From NCBI RefSeq assembly GCF_000935355.1, contig NZ_JXZC01000002.1:1-64000 (forward strand): 64,000 nucleotides of DNA. The letters run 5' to 3'. The DNA is from Rossellomorea aquimaris. GTDB taxonomy: Bacteria; Bacillota; Bacilli; Bacillales; Bacillaceae_B. Under the pieces are notes generated by a model. The model ran no database searches. It was not told the DNA's origin and saw only the letters and a list, made by a program, of their open reading frames with translations. Below are positions 51,592-59,824 of the stretch, piece after piece; position 1 is the first letter of the stretch, and every line of letters begins with the position of its first letter. Position numbers and translations under genes: made by a program.

Positions 51592-51724
51592 GCTCTGTCA
51601 CAAAATCCCGTTAGAGATGGTGAGGGGGAACTGCGCAGACTCCTGCGAAAGTACGGGCGTGCCGAACGCTAGCTGCAAGCGGAGCAGTTCCCCTCACCAT
51701 CCAGCACACCCTAATCGACAGAGC
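51592..51724. repeat. GC-rich hairpin repeat element 2
   Basis: A 133-bp element with outer CTCTGTC / GACAGAG and inner GATGGTGAGGGG / CCCCTCACCATC arms; it includes GCAGACTCCTGCG. It shares design and the CTCCTGCG block with element 1, in reverse orientation. The rest of the 737-base gap 51114-51850 has no gene. Confidence 0.68.
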
Positions 51725-51768
51725 CTTGCAGAACGTATGTCAAGAACAACAATCTTTGCGAAAAGAGC

Positions 51769-51804
51769 GTAAAAAAAGAGACAACCTATAAAAAAGTTGT
51801 CTCT
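51769..51804 (-). terminator. terminator of aldA-DUF779 operon
   Basis: AGAGACAAC / GTTGTCTCT (51777-51785, 51796-51804) with seven T on the minus strand. Confidence 0.85.
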
Positions 51805-51850
51805 AAAAATTATTATTGCGAGTAGAAGGGTAGAACCATAAAATGTACAT

Positions 51851-52183
51851 TTATGCCTTGATCAGTTTGGAATCCGTGATAAAGCGGACGCCTTCCGTTG
51901 ATTCCAAAGAGAACACTCCTCCCCTTCCTTCCCTTACATCCAATATGATCCGGAAGTGTTTCCAGTACTCATATTGCTGTTCGTTCATATAAAAAGGACA
52001 GTCGGCTACAGTACCTACCAATACATCACTGTCACCGATGATCAGGTCATCTTGACTTAAACACATAGGAGAACTGCCATCACAACATCCTCCAGACTGA
52101 TGAAAGAGAAGAGCCCCATGCTTGCTCTTTAAGGTTTCAATCAGCTGGAGGGCTTGTTCAGTTGCCTCTAGTCGCTGTTCCAT
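51851..52183 (-). CDS. DUF779 protein
   Basis: A 110-residue protein of the DUF779 family, which is regularly encoded next to acetaldehyde-type dehydrogenases. The cysteine cluster FHQSGGCCDGSSPMCL (about 28-43) suggests metal or cofactor binding. It starts one base after the dehydrogenase stop and shares its transcript. Its exact role is unknown; helping maturation or protection of the dehydrogenase is inferred from conserved association. Confidence 0.87.
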   Translation of the reverse strand: MEQRLEATEQALQLIETLKSKHGALLFHQSGGCCDGSSPMCLSQDDLIIGDSDVLVGTVADCPFYMNEQQYEYWKHFRIILDVREGRGGVFSLESTEGVRFITDSKLIKA

Positions 52184-52184
52184 T

Positions 52185-53705
52185 TTAGAAGAATCCTAAC
52201 GCTTTAGGACTATAGCTGACTAGTAAATTCTTCGTTTGTTGGTAGTGTGATAGCATCATTTTATGATTCTCACGACCGATACCGGACATTTTGTATCCAC
52301 CGAATGCCGCATGAGCCGGGTATTGGTGATAACAGTTCGTCCATACGCGTCCTGCTTGAACCTCTCTGCCGAAACGGTAAGCCGTGTTCATGTCACGTGT
52401 CCATACACCTGCTCCAAGTCCATAAAGAGTATCATTGGCGATTTCAAGGGCTTCTTCTTTCGTTTTGAACGTTGTAACGGAAACGACTGGCCCAAAGATC
52501 TCTTCCTGGAAAATACGCATTTTGTTGTTGCCTTTGAAGACTGTAGGTTTCACATAGAAACCTGCTTCCTGATCTCCATCCAGCGTATTTTGCTCACCAC
52601 CGATGAGTAATTCCGCTCCTTCTTCTTTCCCAATTTCAATATAAGATAGAATCTTATCCAATTGTTCTTGTGAGGCTTGGGCACCCAGCATTGTATCTGA
52701 ATCCAACGGGTTCCCCTGTTTGATTTGTTTCACGCGTTCAATCGCACGCTCCATGAACTTATCGTAAATCGATTCCTGGATTAGGGCTCTTGAAGGACAT
52801 GTACACACTTCTCCTTGATTCAGTGCAAACATGACAAAACCTTCGACTGCTTTATCAAGGAAATCATCATCCTGATCCATTACATCTTCAAAAAAGATAT
52901 TAGGTGATTTACCACCAAGCTCCAACGTGACAGGGATAATGTTCTGAGAAGCATATTGCATGATCAGTCGGCCAGTTGTCGTTTCACCAGTGAAGGCTAC
53001 CTTACCGACACGCTTGCTCTGTGCAAGAGGTTTTCCTGCTTCCACTCCAAATCCTTGAACCACATTCAGTACACCTTTAGGCAGCAAATCTTCAATCAGT
53101 TCAATCAAAACCATGATCGAGGCAGGTGTCTGCTCAGCAGGTTTCAAGACTACACAATTACCCGCAGCAAGTGCAGGGGCAATCTTCCATACACCCATCA
53201 GAATCGGGAAGTTCCAAGGAATGATCTGGGCAACCACCCCGATCGGCTCATGGAAATGATATGAGACCGTATCATTATCGATCTCACCAAGAGATCCTTC
53301 CTGTCCTCTGATACACCCGGCGAAATAACGGAAGTGGTCAATCGCCAGTGGTAGGTCAGCAGCTAATGTTTCACGAACCGGCTTACCATTATCCCACGTT
53401 TCGGCTACAGCAAGCATTTCTAAGTTTTCTTCCATTCGATCAGCGATTTTATTTAAGATAATGGATCTTTCCGTAGCAGAGGTTTTACCCCATGCGTCTT
53501 TCGCTGCATGTGCTGCATCCAATGCCTTTTCTACATCCTCTTTGTTTGAACGGGCAATTTTCGTGAAAACCTTCCCCGTGACAGGTGATACATTTTCAAA
53601 GTATTCTCCACTTGCCGGGGGCACATATTCTCCACCAATAAAGTTTTCATACTGGTCTTTAAATTGTACCAATGAACCTTCAGTATTCGGATTATTATAA
53701 AGCAT
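52185..53705 (-). CDS. aldehyde dehydrogenase (acetaldehyde/ExaC type)
   Basis: A 506-residue NAD-dependent dehydrogenase: [33 protein letters not shown], general base in [10 protein letters not shown], nucleophile in [14 protein letters not shown], and EIFGPVVSV. The CTCPSR motif and adjacent DUF779 gene match the AldA/ExaC group oxidising acetaldehyde, linking to the alcohol dehydrogenase in this window. AGGAGG precedes the ATG. A promoter with a downstream cre-like site suggests carbon catabolite control. Confidence 0.92.
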   Translation of the reverse strand: MLYNNPNTEGSLVQFKDQYENFIGGEYVPPASGEYFENVSPVTGKVFTKIARSNKEDVEKALDAAHAAKDAWGKTSATERSIILNKIADRMEENLEMLAVAETWDNGKPVRETLAADLPLAIDHFRYFAGCIRGQEGSLGEIDNDTVSYHFHEPIGVVAQIIPWNFPILMGVWKIAPALAAGNCVVLKPAEQTPASIMVLIELIEDLLPKGVLNVVQGFGVEAGKPLAQSKRVGKVAFTGETTTGRLIMQYASQNIIPVTLELGGKSPNIFFEDVMDQDDDFLDKAVEGFVMFALNQGEVCTCPSRALIQESIYDKFMERAIERVKQIKQGNPLDSDTMLGAQASQEQLDKILSYIEIGKEEGAELLIGGEQNTLDGDQEAGFYVKPTVFKGNNKMRIFQEEIFGPVVSVTTFKTKEEALEIANDTLYGLGAGVWTRDMNTAYRFGREVQAGRVWTNCYHQYPAHAAFGGYKMSGIGRENHKMMLSHYQQTKNLLVSYSPKALGFF

Positions 53706-53737
53706 CTAAGATCCTCCTGTATTTATGTATTTTTAAA

Positions 53738-53752
53738 TTAAAGCGCTTTCAT
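53738..53752 (-). promoter_or_regulatory. cre-like site
   Basis: ATGAAAGCGCTTTAA misses the cre consensus WTGNAANCGNWNNCW at one position (A for C at 14); it lies just downstream of the -10 of the dehydrogenase promoter. Confidence 0.6.
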
Positions 53753-53756
53753 TTTC

Positions 53757-53785
53757 ATTATATGCCATCAAGGAGGTACGGACAA
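53757..53785 (-). promoter_or_regulatory. promoter of the acetaldehyde-type dehydrogenase
   Basis: Minus-strand -35 TTGTCC (53780-53785), 17-base spacer, -10 TATAAT (53757-53762). Confidence 0.75.
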
Positions 53786-53859
53786 GTATATTGTAAAAAG
53801 ATTCTTTATTTTTCGTTAATTTAAGATGATTTATCCCACGGATTGTCAAACTTCGTCAT

Positions 53860-53891
53860 AAAAAAAGATGATCCTCCTTATGGGGATCATC
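53860..53891 (-). terminator. terminator of the MEDS gene
   Basis: GATGATCC / GGATCATC (53867-53874, 53884-53891) with minus-strand T-run. Confidence 0.82.
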
Positions 53892-53898
53892 GCTATAT

Positions 53899-54468
53899 TC
53901 ACTGACTAATTGGCTTACTGTATACTTTCGAGGATAGTATATTTTCATCCGACATGAGATGTCCATGATTCTTCTTTAGGGCATCTTCCAGGTGATCCGG
54001 CATTTTCACTGAATCGTACGCACAGACGACAGTCAGGTTATGCTCATGAACCACCCGGTCTGTTTCTGTCTCGAACCAATCGATGATGGAGCACGGATCT
54101 TCTAATGTACCCCATTCGACATTTGTCCACGATCGAAAAGAGGCTTTTTTTTCTAAGTAAGGAGTAATTGTCTTCATTAAATTTTCATAAATGGCTGGAG
54201 GGTGATAACTTCCACTTGATTGATAAAAGTCAAAATTACTTATAGAGTGGACCTTTTCCAACTCATCACTTGTTAAATGGCTGTTTAGCTGTTTTTGCAG
54301 GACATTCATATTCCTCTCGTTCTCAATTAAAATGACGGTTTCCCCCATTTCAATCCCTTCGAGAATATACGTTAGGGCATTTTTTAAATATTTCTCTCTA
54401 TCCTGATAGGCATAAAGAACATGCGTGCATTCATTGTCTGCCAAAAGATCGCTTATCTTCTCTTTCAA
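53899..54468 (-). CDS. MEDS-domain sensory protein
   Basis: About 189 residues. The TTG at 54468 is preferred because GGGGAGGTG lies seven bases upstream; the ATG six codons earlier overlaps that site. The MEDS (DcmR-like sensory) domain covers most of the protein: ECTHVLYAYQDREKYLKNALTYILEG, GETVILIENERNM, WTNVEWGTLEDP, VCAYD. Such domains bind small ligands or partner with regulators and histidine kinases. No output domain is attached here, so it may act through protein contacts. Confidence 0.75.
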   Translation of the reverse strand: MKEKISDLLADNECTHVLYAYQDREKYLKNALTYILEGIEMGETVILIENERNMNVLQKQLNSHLTSDELEKVHSISNFDFYQSSGSYHPPAIYENLMKTITPYLEKKASFRSWTNVEWGTLEDPCSIIDWFETETDRVVHEHNLTVVCAYDSVKMPDHLEDALKKNHGHLMSDENILSSKVYSKPISQ

Positions 54469-54572
54469 GTCGTGCCACCTCCCCATTTCACTTTCTTTAG
54501 TACTTATTCAATACTATATTGGTAAAATCCTCTTTTATATGAGGAATTCATTAGAATGCAAGGAGTTTGTAA

Positions 54573-54611
54573 TAAAACAAAAGAGACTGCACATCAGATG
54601 AGCAGTCTCTT
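54573..54611 (-). terminator. terminator of yugI
   Basis: AAGAGACTGC / GCAGTCTCTT (54581-54590, 54602-54611), perfect arms, minus-strand T-rich tail. Confidence 0.86.
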
Positions 54612-54621
54612 TATTATAGTA

Positions 54622-55038
54622 TTATTTTTTGATTAGATCTTCACGTTCTGATTGCTCGATCCACTCTTCAAGTTTGTCTTTAAGAGTGTTAAAGCCAGCT
54701 GGTGTTGTTTCTTCGTTTGCTTGCTTTACACTTCCTTGACCTTGACGGCGAGGTTTTTTCGCTGCTGCAGGTTTTGCTTGTGGTGCTGCAGGAGCTTCTT
54801 CTGTAGCACGGATAGAAAGGCTGATTTTACCAGCTGCTTCGTCCACTGATAATACTTTAACCTTTACTTCGTCGCCTACTGAAAGGTGCTCGCTTACGTC
54901 TTTAACAAAGCCGTGAGTGATTTCAGAGATATGAACTAATCCTTGAGTTTCTTCGTCAAGTGCAACGAATGCACCGTATGGTTGAATGCCTGTAACTTTA
55001 CCTGTTACAACAGTTCCTGTTTCGAATTTTGTAGTCAT
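54622..55038 (-). CDS. yugI: S1 RNA-binding domain protein (general stress protein 13)
   Basis: A 138-residue protein; ATG chosen six bases after AGGAGT. The N-terminal S1 domain (about 5-77: GTVVTGKVTGIQPYGAFVAL, GLVHISEI, VGDEVKVKVLSVD, KISLSIRA) binds RNA; an Ala/Pro/Lys linker with KKPRRQGQG and a C-terminal helix follow. YugI associates with the ribosome small subunit in related bacteria. Genomic position fits the yug cluster. Confidence 0.92.
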   Translation of the reverse strand: MTTKFETGTVVTGKVTGIQPYGAFVALDEETQGLVHISEITHGFVKDVSEHLSVGDEVKVKVLSVDEAAGKISLSIRATEEAPAAPQAKPAAAKKPRRQGQGSVKQANEETTPAGFNTLKDKLEEWIEQSEREDLIKK

Positions 55039-55234
55039 GGTAACACTCCTAGTATATATATTATTTTTCGTCTTTACACGCAATTGTAGATTATATCATA
55101 GAATCCGTGATTCGGCAAAGGTTTATTCTATCGGACCTCTGCAACCAAATCCATTTCCTTCGATTTCCCACCTATAATTGCTTTCTCACTAGTTATGCTT
55201 CCCAATTATTGAAATTATTAAAACAGTGTAAAAC

Positions 55235-56491
55235 TTAGCTCTCTTTATATAGTTCTTCGGTCTCTGAAGACAAAATGACCGGTGTCGAATGAACCCAACG
55301 ATCTGGCTTAACGAAATTTAAACGTTTCAACTCCTCATATACTTCTTTCAGATGAAGAGACGTTGTGTAATCTGGGTACTCTTTCAGAATATAACGGTAG
55401 GTTTTTTCTACATTTGATTTCATTTTATCATTTTCGTCGAAGATGGGTTGATACACATTTCCATCAGTAAAGTATTGATAGAGGGTATCGTACTCATGCT
55501 TCACCTCTACCCTGAATCTCGAGTTATCCGGTAATTCCTTTAAAATCTTTTCATAGTCCATCAAGCGATCAGCTGCTTCTTTCCATGTTCCTGTCAATTC
55601 ACCTGCTTTAATCACTGGGTCAAACCGGGTAATCATATATAATTCATACCCTTCCGGTAAGGCTTTATGATTTGTGATCATCCTGAAGTACTCCACATCC
55701 AATGTCGTTTCAAGCCGGTCCGTCTCATTGTTATACGATAGCTTGACAGCATTATTGAATATTCCATCCCGTAACAACCATAGTTTTGGGGGATAGTCGT
55801 TTTTCATATGGTTGAACTCCTTCATATTGAGCTCTCCATTCTCAACATGAGTCATCCAATAGTCCCTATACTCATTCAACTCATCCTCGTATAGGGGGAG
55901 GATATCCTGTTCCTTATTAATAAAATCATCAACCCATACTTCTGCTTCTTCCTTTGTTAAAGGAGCTTTCAGATTTTTCATCATTACCTCAGGAGTAGCC
56001 AGGATTTGATCCAACTCCTCCCTCGCTCTCTGAACCCACTCCACTTTTCTTTCATTTGAAAAGTCCCTCATTGGAATGGACTCGATATATGTGAGGTGCC
56101 TCCCTGCATCCCGGGCGATCACTGTCGAATTAAATATGCCTTCTGTAAACCCCAGCCGCTCCATTGCCTGAGTTTTCCTGACATCATATTGGGCCTTCGC
56201 ATCTTCTATTTCCCTTTGAAGTCCTTGTTCTGACTCACCGGCAAAATCAGTTTGATTCCCATTCTTTCTTCCCGGTTCATCCATCGTAAGCTGCAGGATG
56301 AGAACCGCACTGATCAGAAGGACACCAATGAAACTTGCGACGTATGGCCAATGAATAAGTGCTCGTTTCTTTTGGGATTTCCCTTCTTGTTTTATGGCTT
56401 GTATGATGTCTGAGGGATTGGTCTGATCTGGAATTTTCTTATACGATTGATTCAATAATTCCATGCGTTTTTCAAGCATCTTGTCATCCAT
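55235..56491 (-). CDS. putative anti-sigma factor with large extracytoplasmic domain
   Basis: A 418-residue single-pass membrane protein: a short cytoplasmic N-terminal region (1-47, MLEKRMELLNQSYKKIPD) able to bind sigma, a membrane helix at about 48-68, and a 340-residue acidic outer domain without recognised motifs. It overlaps the sigma gene by eight bases (GGGAGGGG inside the sigma coding end), the usual sigma/anti-sigma arrangement. The classical zinc anti-sigma HxxxCxxC motif is absent. Role inferred from context. Confidence 0.65.
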   Translation of the reverse strand: MDDKMLEKRMELLNQSYKKIPDQTNPSDIIQAIKQEGKSQKKRALIHWPYVASFIGVLLISAVLILQLTMDEPGRKNGNQTDFAGESEQGLQREIEDAKAQYDVRKTQAMERLGFTEGIFNSTVIARDAGRHLTYIESIPMRDFSNERKVEWVQRAREELDQILATPEVMMKNLKAPLTKEEAEVWVDDFINKEQDILPLYEDELNEYRDYWMTHVENGELNMKEFNHMKNDYPPKLWLLRDGIFNNAVKLSYNNETDRLETTLDVEYFRMITNHKALPEGYELYMITRFDPVIKAGELTGTWKEAADRLMDYEKILKELPDNSRFRVEVKHEYDTLYQYFTDGNVYQPIFDENDKMKSNVEKTYRYILKEYPDYTTSLHLKEVYEELKRLNFVKPDRWVHSTPVILSSETEELYKES

Positions 56492-57041
56492 TCAATCTCC
56501 CCTCCCTTTTTTCAGCTTCTTCCAGTTCTTTTTTCAAGAGGTTTTTTCCTCTTAAAAGTCTTGTTTTGACAGTAGATAAATTGATTGACAGGATTTCAGC
56601 CATTTCTTCATACTTCTTTTCATGAAAATAATAGAGGATGATTGGTAGTTGATATTTACCATCCAGCCTTTGAATGCATTCGTGGAGCATCCGATCCTCT
56701 TCCTGCCTCAGGATACGGTCTTGAGGAGTAGTGACGTTTTCTGAAGGTTCGCTCCCGATTTTTTTCACTCGATTGGTATGCTGATTTTCTTTTCGTTTAA
56801 AGTCCCTCGACACATTTAAAGTGATTTTATAAAGCCAGGTTGTAAATTTCGCATAAGAGAACCCATCCAGAAATCGGTATACACGAATGAACACTTCCTG
56901 TGTGATATCTGGTATATCGGCGATGGAATTCCCCATCTGATAGGCAAACCGTTCAACAATGGGAGAATAATATGTGATTAAAAGGCTATATGCCTGCAAG
57001 TCTCCTTTTTTTGCACGCTCGATCAAGTGCTCATTTTCCAA
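56484..57041 (-). CDS. ECF RNA polymerase sigma factor
   Basis: A 185-residue sigma-70 family factor. The TTG start seven bases after AAGGGGG is preferred; an upstream ATG would overlap the promoter. Region 2 (about 5-70) contains DIPDITQEVFIRVYRFL and FTTWLYKITLNVSRD; region 4 (about 115-170) contains LPIILYYFHEKKYEEMAEIL and STVKTRLLRGK. It directs transcription of an envelope-stress type regulon, held by the membrane protein encoded next. An ECF-like promoter precedes it, suggesting autoregulation. Confidence 0.92.
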   Translation of the reverse strand: MENEHLIERAKKGDLQAYSLLITYYSPIVERFAYQMGNSIADIPDITQEVFIRVYRFLDGFSYAKFTTWLYKITLNVSRDFKRKENQHTNRVKKIGSEPSENVTTPQDRILRQEEDRMLHECIQRLDGKYQLPIILYYFHEKKYEEMAEILSINLSTVKTRLLRGKNLLKKELEEAEKREGRLNG

Positions 57042-57077
57042 TGCTTTTCCCCCTTTTCCTTTGATGCTTTCATTAAT

Positions 57078-57106
57078 GTAACGATTGCGAAGTGGATTTT
57101 GTTTCA
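57078..57106 (-). promoter_or_regulatory. ECF-type autoregulatory promoter
   Basis: Minus-strand -35 TGAAAC (57101-57106), 17-base spacer, -10 CGTTAC (57078-57083), 37 bases before the TTG start; it resembles ECF sigma promoters of Bacillus. Confidence 0.65.
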
Positions 57107-57141
57107 TTTAATTACAAATGGATCCATTCTTTTAAAATTGA

Positions 57142-57177
57142 CCAAAAAAAAAGCCTGACCCGATGAACATCGGATCA
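57142..57177 (-). terminator. terminator of the small membrane gene
   Basis: TGATCCGATG / CATCGGGTCA (arms 57156-57165 and 57168-57177 on the plus strand, one mismatch) followed by a minus-strand run of nine T. Confidence 0.78.
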
Positions 57178-57179
57178 AA

Positions 57180-57467
57180 CTATAGATTTTTGATGGTGAT
57201 GGCTTTTTTCTTTTTCTGCTTTTGAATAAATGGCAGGGCATAAAGCATGAAGGCTGCAATATGGGCGAATGCAAGATTGGCCACAAACAGGCTCCAAAGC
57301 GTCACATGTCCCCATCCTCCAAGTTCCGGAACCGCTACGTAATAAATAAACACTGCCCATAAGGCTATAACAAATGGGATATGAAGAACCGCCCATTTAC
57401 GATGTTCAATCCAAAGAAATAGCGGAGTAGCCGTTGCGATAAATAGATACACAAGAAATACATCCAT
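57180..57467 (-). CDS. small multi-pass membrane protein, unknown
   Basis: A 95-residue protein with three hydrophobic helices (about 3-20, 27-48, 56-80) and a basic tail KQKKKKAITIKNL. ATG chosen eight bases after GGAGG. No family recognised. A perfect cre consensus site lies 22 bases upstream, so the gene is probably under CcpA control. It ends at its own terminator and lies upstream of the sigma operon on the same strand. Confidence 0.65.
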   Translation of the reverse strand: MDVFLVYLFIATATPLFLWIEHRKWAVLHIPFVIALWAVFIYYVAVPELGGWGHVTLWSLFVANLAFAHIAAFMLYALPFIQKQKKKKAITIKNL

Positions 57468-57488
57468 AGTAAATTCCTCCAATCATAT

Positions 57489-57503
57489 AGTAAACGCTTT
57501 CAA
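57489..57503 (-). promoter_or_regulatory. cre site
   Basis: TTGAAAGCGTTTACT matches all defined positions of WTGNAANCGNWNNCW, just upstream of the ribosome binding site of the small membrane gene. A second, imperfect TGAAAACGTTTGAAA lies at about 57631-57645. The 344-base gap to 57811 has nothing else recognisable. Confidence 0.7.
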
Positions 57504-57811
57504 TTATGGCGAAAAAAAGAATAATTTGTGAACGTTTTGTTACAATTAGTATACTACATCTCGGAGAAATTTCCAGCCCATTCAGCATGTTTTTGACTAC
57601 TTTTCTAGAAATTAGGTTAAATGTAATGATTTCAAACGTTTTCACACATAATAAATGGAAATGAATGTGTTGAAATTGCTCTCAGACACTACTATTATGT
57701 CATTTCCCTCCATATTTCTTATATATTGAAAATTTAAAATTCCGGTGTACAGGGGGTGTAAAACATAGTACGATTGAAAAATCTTATTTTTTTGAAAGGA
57801 GGATCTTATGT

Positions 57812-59140
57812 ATGGCCAAAAAAGAACAGTGGACTTCTAAGATTGGCTTTATTCTGGCAGCTGCCGGTTCTGCTATAGGCCTTGGTGCCATTTGGAAATT
57901 CCCTTATATGGCAGGTGCAAATGGAGGAGGTGTCTTCTTCCTACTCTTTATCCTTTTTACCGTTTTGATCGGTGCCCCCATACTTTTGGCAGAGTTTGTC
58001 ATTGGAAGACGGGCCGGTGCAGACGCCGTTACATCTTATAAAAAGTTAGCTCCCCATTCCTATTGGCATTGGATCGGCTATTTAGGAACGGTTGTTTCTT
58101 TTATCATATTATCCTTTTACAGTGTTGTGGGCGGATGGATCCTTTCTTACTTGGCCCGAAGTGTGACGGGCTCTTTAATCGGGAAAACTCAAGCTGAGTA
58201 TGGTACCTTATTCGAAAGCATCATAGCAAATCCTAAGGAAGTGCTGATTGCCCAATTCATCTTTATTGTGATCACAATCCTTGTGGTCCAAGGCGGGATT
58301 CAAAAAGGGATTGAACGTGCAAGCCGTTATATGATGCCGGCATTATTTATTTTATTTATTATTTTGGTGATCAGATCCCTTACCTTAGAAGGCGCAATGG
58401 AAGGTGTCCGCTTTCTATTATTGCCGGACTGGAGCTATTTGAATGGGGAAACGGTGTTACTTGCGCTAGGACAGGCATTCTTTGCCCTTACTGTCGGACT
58501 TTCTGTCATGGTGACGTATGCATCTTATCTATCAAAAGAGGATAGTATGCCACGGTCTGCAATCAGCGTATCCGGGTTAAATATCTTTATTTCACTTCTG
58601 GCAGGATTGGTCATCTTCCCTGCCGTTTACGCTCTTGGCTTCCAACCTGATGAAGGACCGGGGATTGCTTTTGTTGTCCTTCCAGCCGTCTTTAATGAAA
58701 TTGCTTTCGGTGGCATTTTCTTAACAGTGTTCCTGATTCTACTGTTGTTTGCAACGTTGACTTCTGCATTCTCCATTCTTGAAATCGGAGTGGCCGCACT
58801 GTCAAAAGGAAATCAGTCGAAACGAAAGCCATTTACTTGGTTAATCGGAATCCTTGTGTTTTTTGCGGGTATTCCAAGTGCTCTTTCATTTGGTGTATTC
58901 GATGATTTCCTCATTCAAGGAAAGAACTTCTTTGACTTTGCCGATTATATAACGAGCAATTTCGGATTGCCGATAGGGGCATTACTGATCAGTATATTCG
59001 TTTCCTACAGATTAAAACGAGAAGATGTTTGGAGCGAAATCCAATCCGGTTCGTCTATATCCCCGGCCCTGTTCAACAGCTGGATCTTTCTTTTGCGTTA
59101 CATCGTACCAGTAGCCATTCTGCTTGTTTTCATATCTTAA
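57812..59140 (+). CDS. sodium-dependent transporter (NSS/SNF family)
   Basis: A 442-residue symporter of the neurotransmitter:sodium symporter fold with about eleven membrane helices. The sodium/substrate site in TM1 is seen as GFILAAAGSAIGLGAIWKFPY, followed by ANGGGVFFLLF; helix 6 has ALGQAFFALTVGLSVMVTYASYL. The likely substrate is an amino acid. It resembles YhdH of B. subtilis. AAAGGAGG lies nine bases before the ATG, and a terminator follows. Confidence 0.92.
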   Translation: MAKKEQWTSKIGFILAAAGSAIGLGAIWKFPYMAGANGGGVFFLLFILFTVLIGAPILLAEFVIGRRAGADAVTSYKKLAPHSYWHWIGYLGTVVSFIILSFYSVVGGWILSYLARSVTGSLIGKTQAEYGTLFESIIANPKEVLIAQFIFIVITILVVQGGIQKGIERASRYMMPALFILFIILVIRSLTLEGAMEGVRFLLLPDWSYLNGETVLLALGQAFFALTVGLSVMVTYASYLSKEDSMPRSAISVSGLNIFISLLAGLVIFPAVYALGFQPDEGPGIAFVVLPAVFNEIAFGGIFLTVFLILLLFATLTSAFSILEIGVAALSKGNQSKRKPFTWLIGILVFFAGIPSALSFGVFDDFLIQGKNFFDFADYITSNFGLPIGALLISIFVSYRLKREDVWSEIQSGSSISPALFNSWIFLLRYIVPVAILLVFIS

Positions 59141-59145
59141 ATGAG

Positions 59146-59178
59146 AGGTCCGTCCCTAAAGACGGGCCTTTTATTTTT
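59146..59178 (+). terminator. terminator of the sodium symporter gene
   Basis: AGGTCCGTC / GACGGGCCT (59146-59154, 59161-59169, one G-T type pair) then TTTTATTTTT; same GGTCCGTCCC family as the hairpins near 41.5 kb. Confidence 0.8.
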
Positions 59179-59270
59179 AACATTTTGTTCACGGGAAGGC
59201 GGGCTATTTTTTTTCAAATGATGATAAACTATAGATATAAGGAAGTTATTCTATGGGGAGGGACTTTAGC

Positions 59271-59642
59271 ATGTCACATTTTGGTGAGAATTTAAAACGG
59301 GTACGCGAAGAGCGCAAATTATCTCAACAGGAGCTTGCTTTAAGGGCCAGATTAGGCACCAAGACGATTGAAAAGTATGAATCCGATCTGCAAATCCCTG
59401 ATACACAAACGATTCTAAAGCTGTCAACCGTTCTTGATATACCAGCTTCCGAGCTGCTTGAACGGGAAGTAAAGGATCATCACCCGACCGGAGTTGATGC
59501 TGAAATGGAGCAGCTGATCAAAGAATTGGGTCCCAAACGTACGAAGTTGATCCTCCGCAAAGCAAAGGAATTCTCTGAAGATGATTTCCTGCGTGTGATG
59601 CAAATGTTATATGAACTGAAATATGAAAAGAGCCAGCATTAA
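59271..59642 (+). CDS. XRE-family transcriptional regulator
   Basis: A 123-residue protein; ATG chosen behind GGGGAGGGAC. The Cro/C1 HTH (about 3-60) reads FGENLKRVREERKLSQQELALRARLGTKTI (helices 1-3) and ends LDIPASELLE. The C-terminal half (about 75-118) is helical with KRTKLILRKAKEFSEDDFLRVMQ. Targets unknown. It resembles YazB/SlrR-like short regulators only by domain type. Confidence 0.82.
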   Translation: MSHFGENLKRVREERKLSQQELALRARLGTKTIEKYESDLQIPDTQTILKLSTVLDIPASELLEREVKDHHPTGVDAEMEQLIKELGPKRTKLILRKAKEFSEDDFLRVMQMLYELKYEKSQH

Positions 59643-59762
59643 AAATTTTTTAATAAGTGATGTATAACCAATTAAAAAAGAGGTCATACTGAAAATAAGC
59701 TTTCTAAGTATTCCCCCTTTTGTTTTCATTTGTTGGACGATATTAATCGTCCTATTTTTTTT

Positions 59763-59815
59763 TGCCCAAATAAAATAGGTGCCAGGCACAAATATGTTCT
59801 TTTGTGCCTGGCACC
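59763..59815 (-). terminator. terminator of the aminotransferase gene
   Basis: Perfect 15-base arms starting GGTGCCAGGCAC (59778-59792 with 59801-59815) followed by a T-rich minus-strand tail; the GGTGCCAGGCAC stem recurs in many Bacillus intergenic regions. Confidence 0.85.
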
Positions 59816-59824
59816 CTTCATTTC

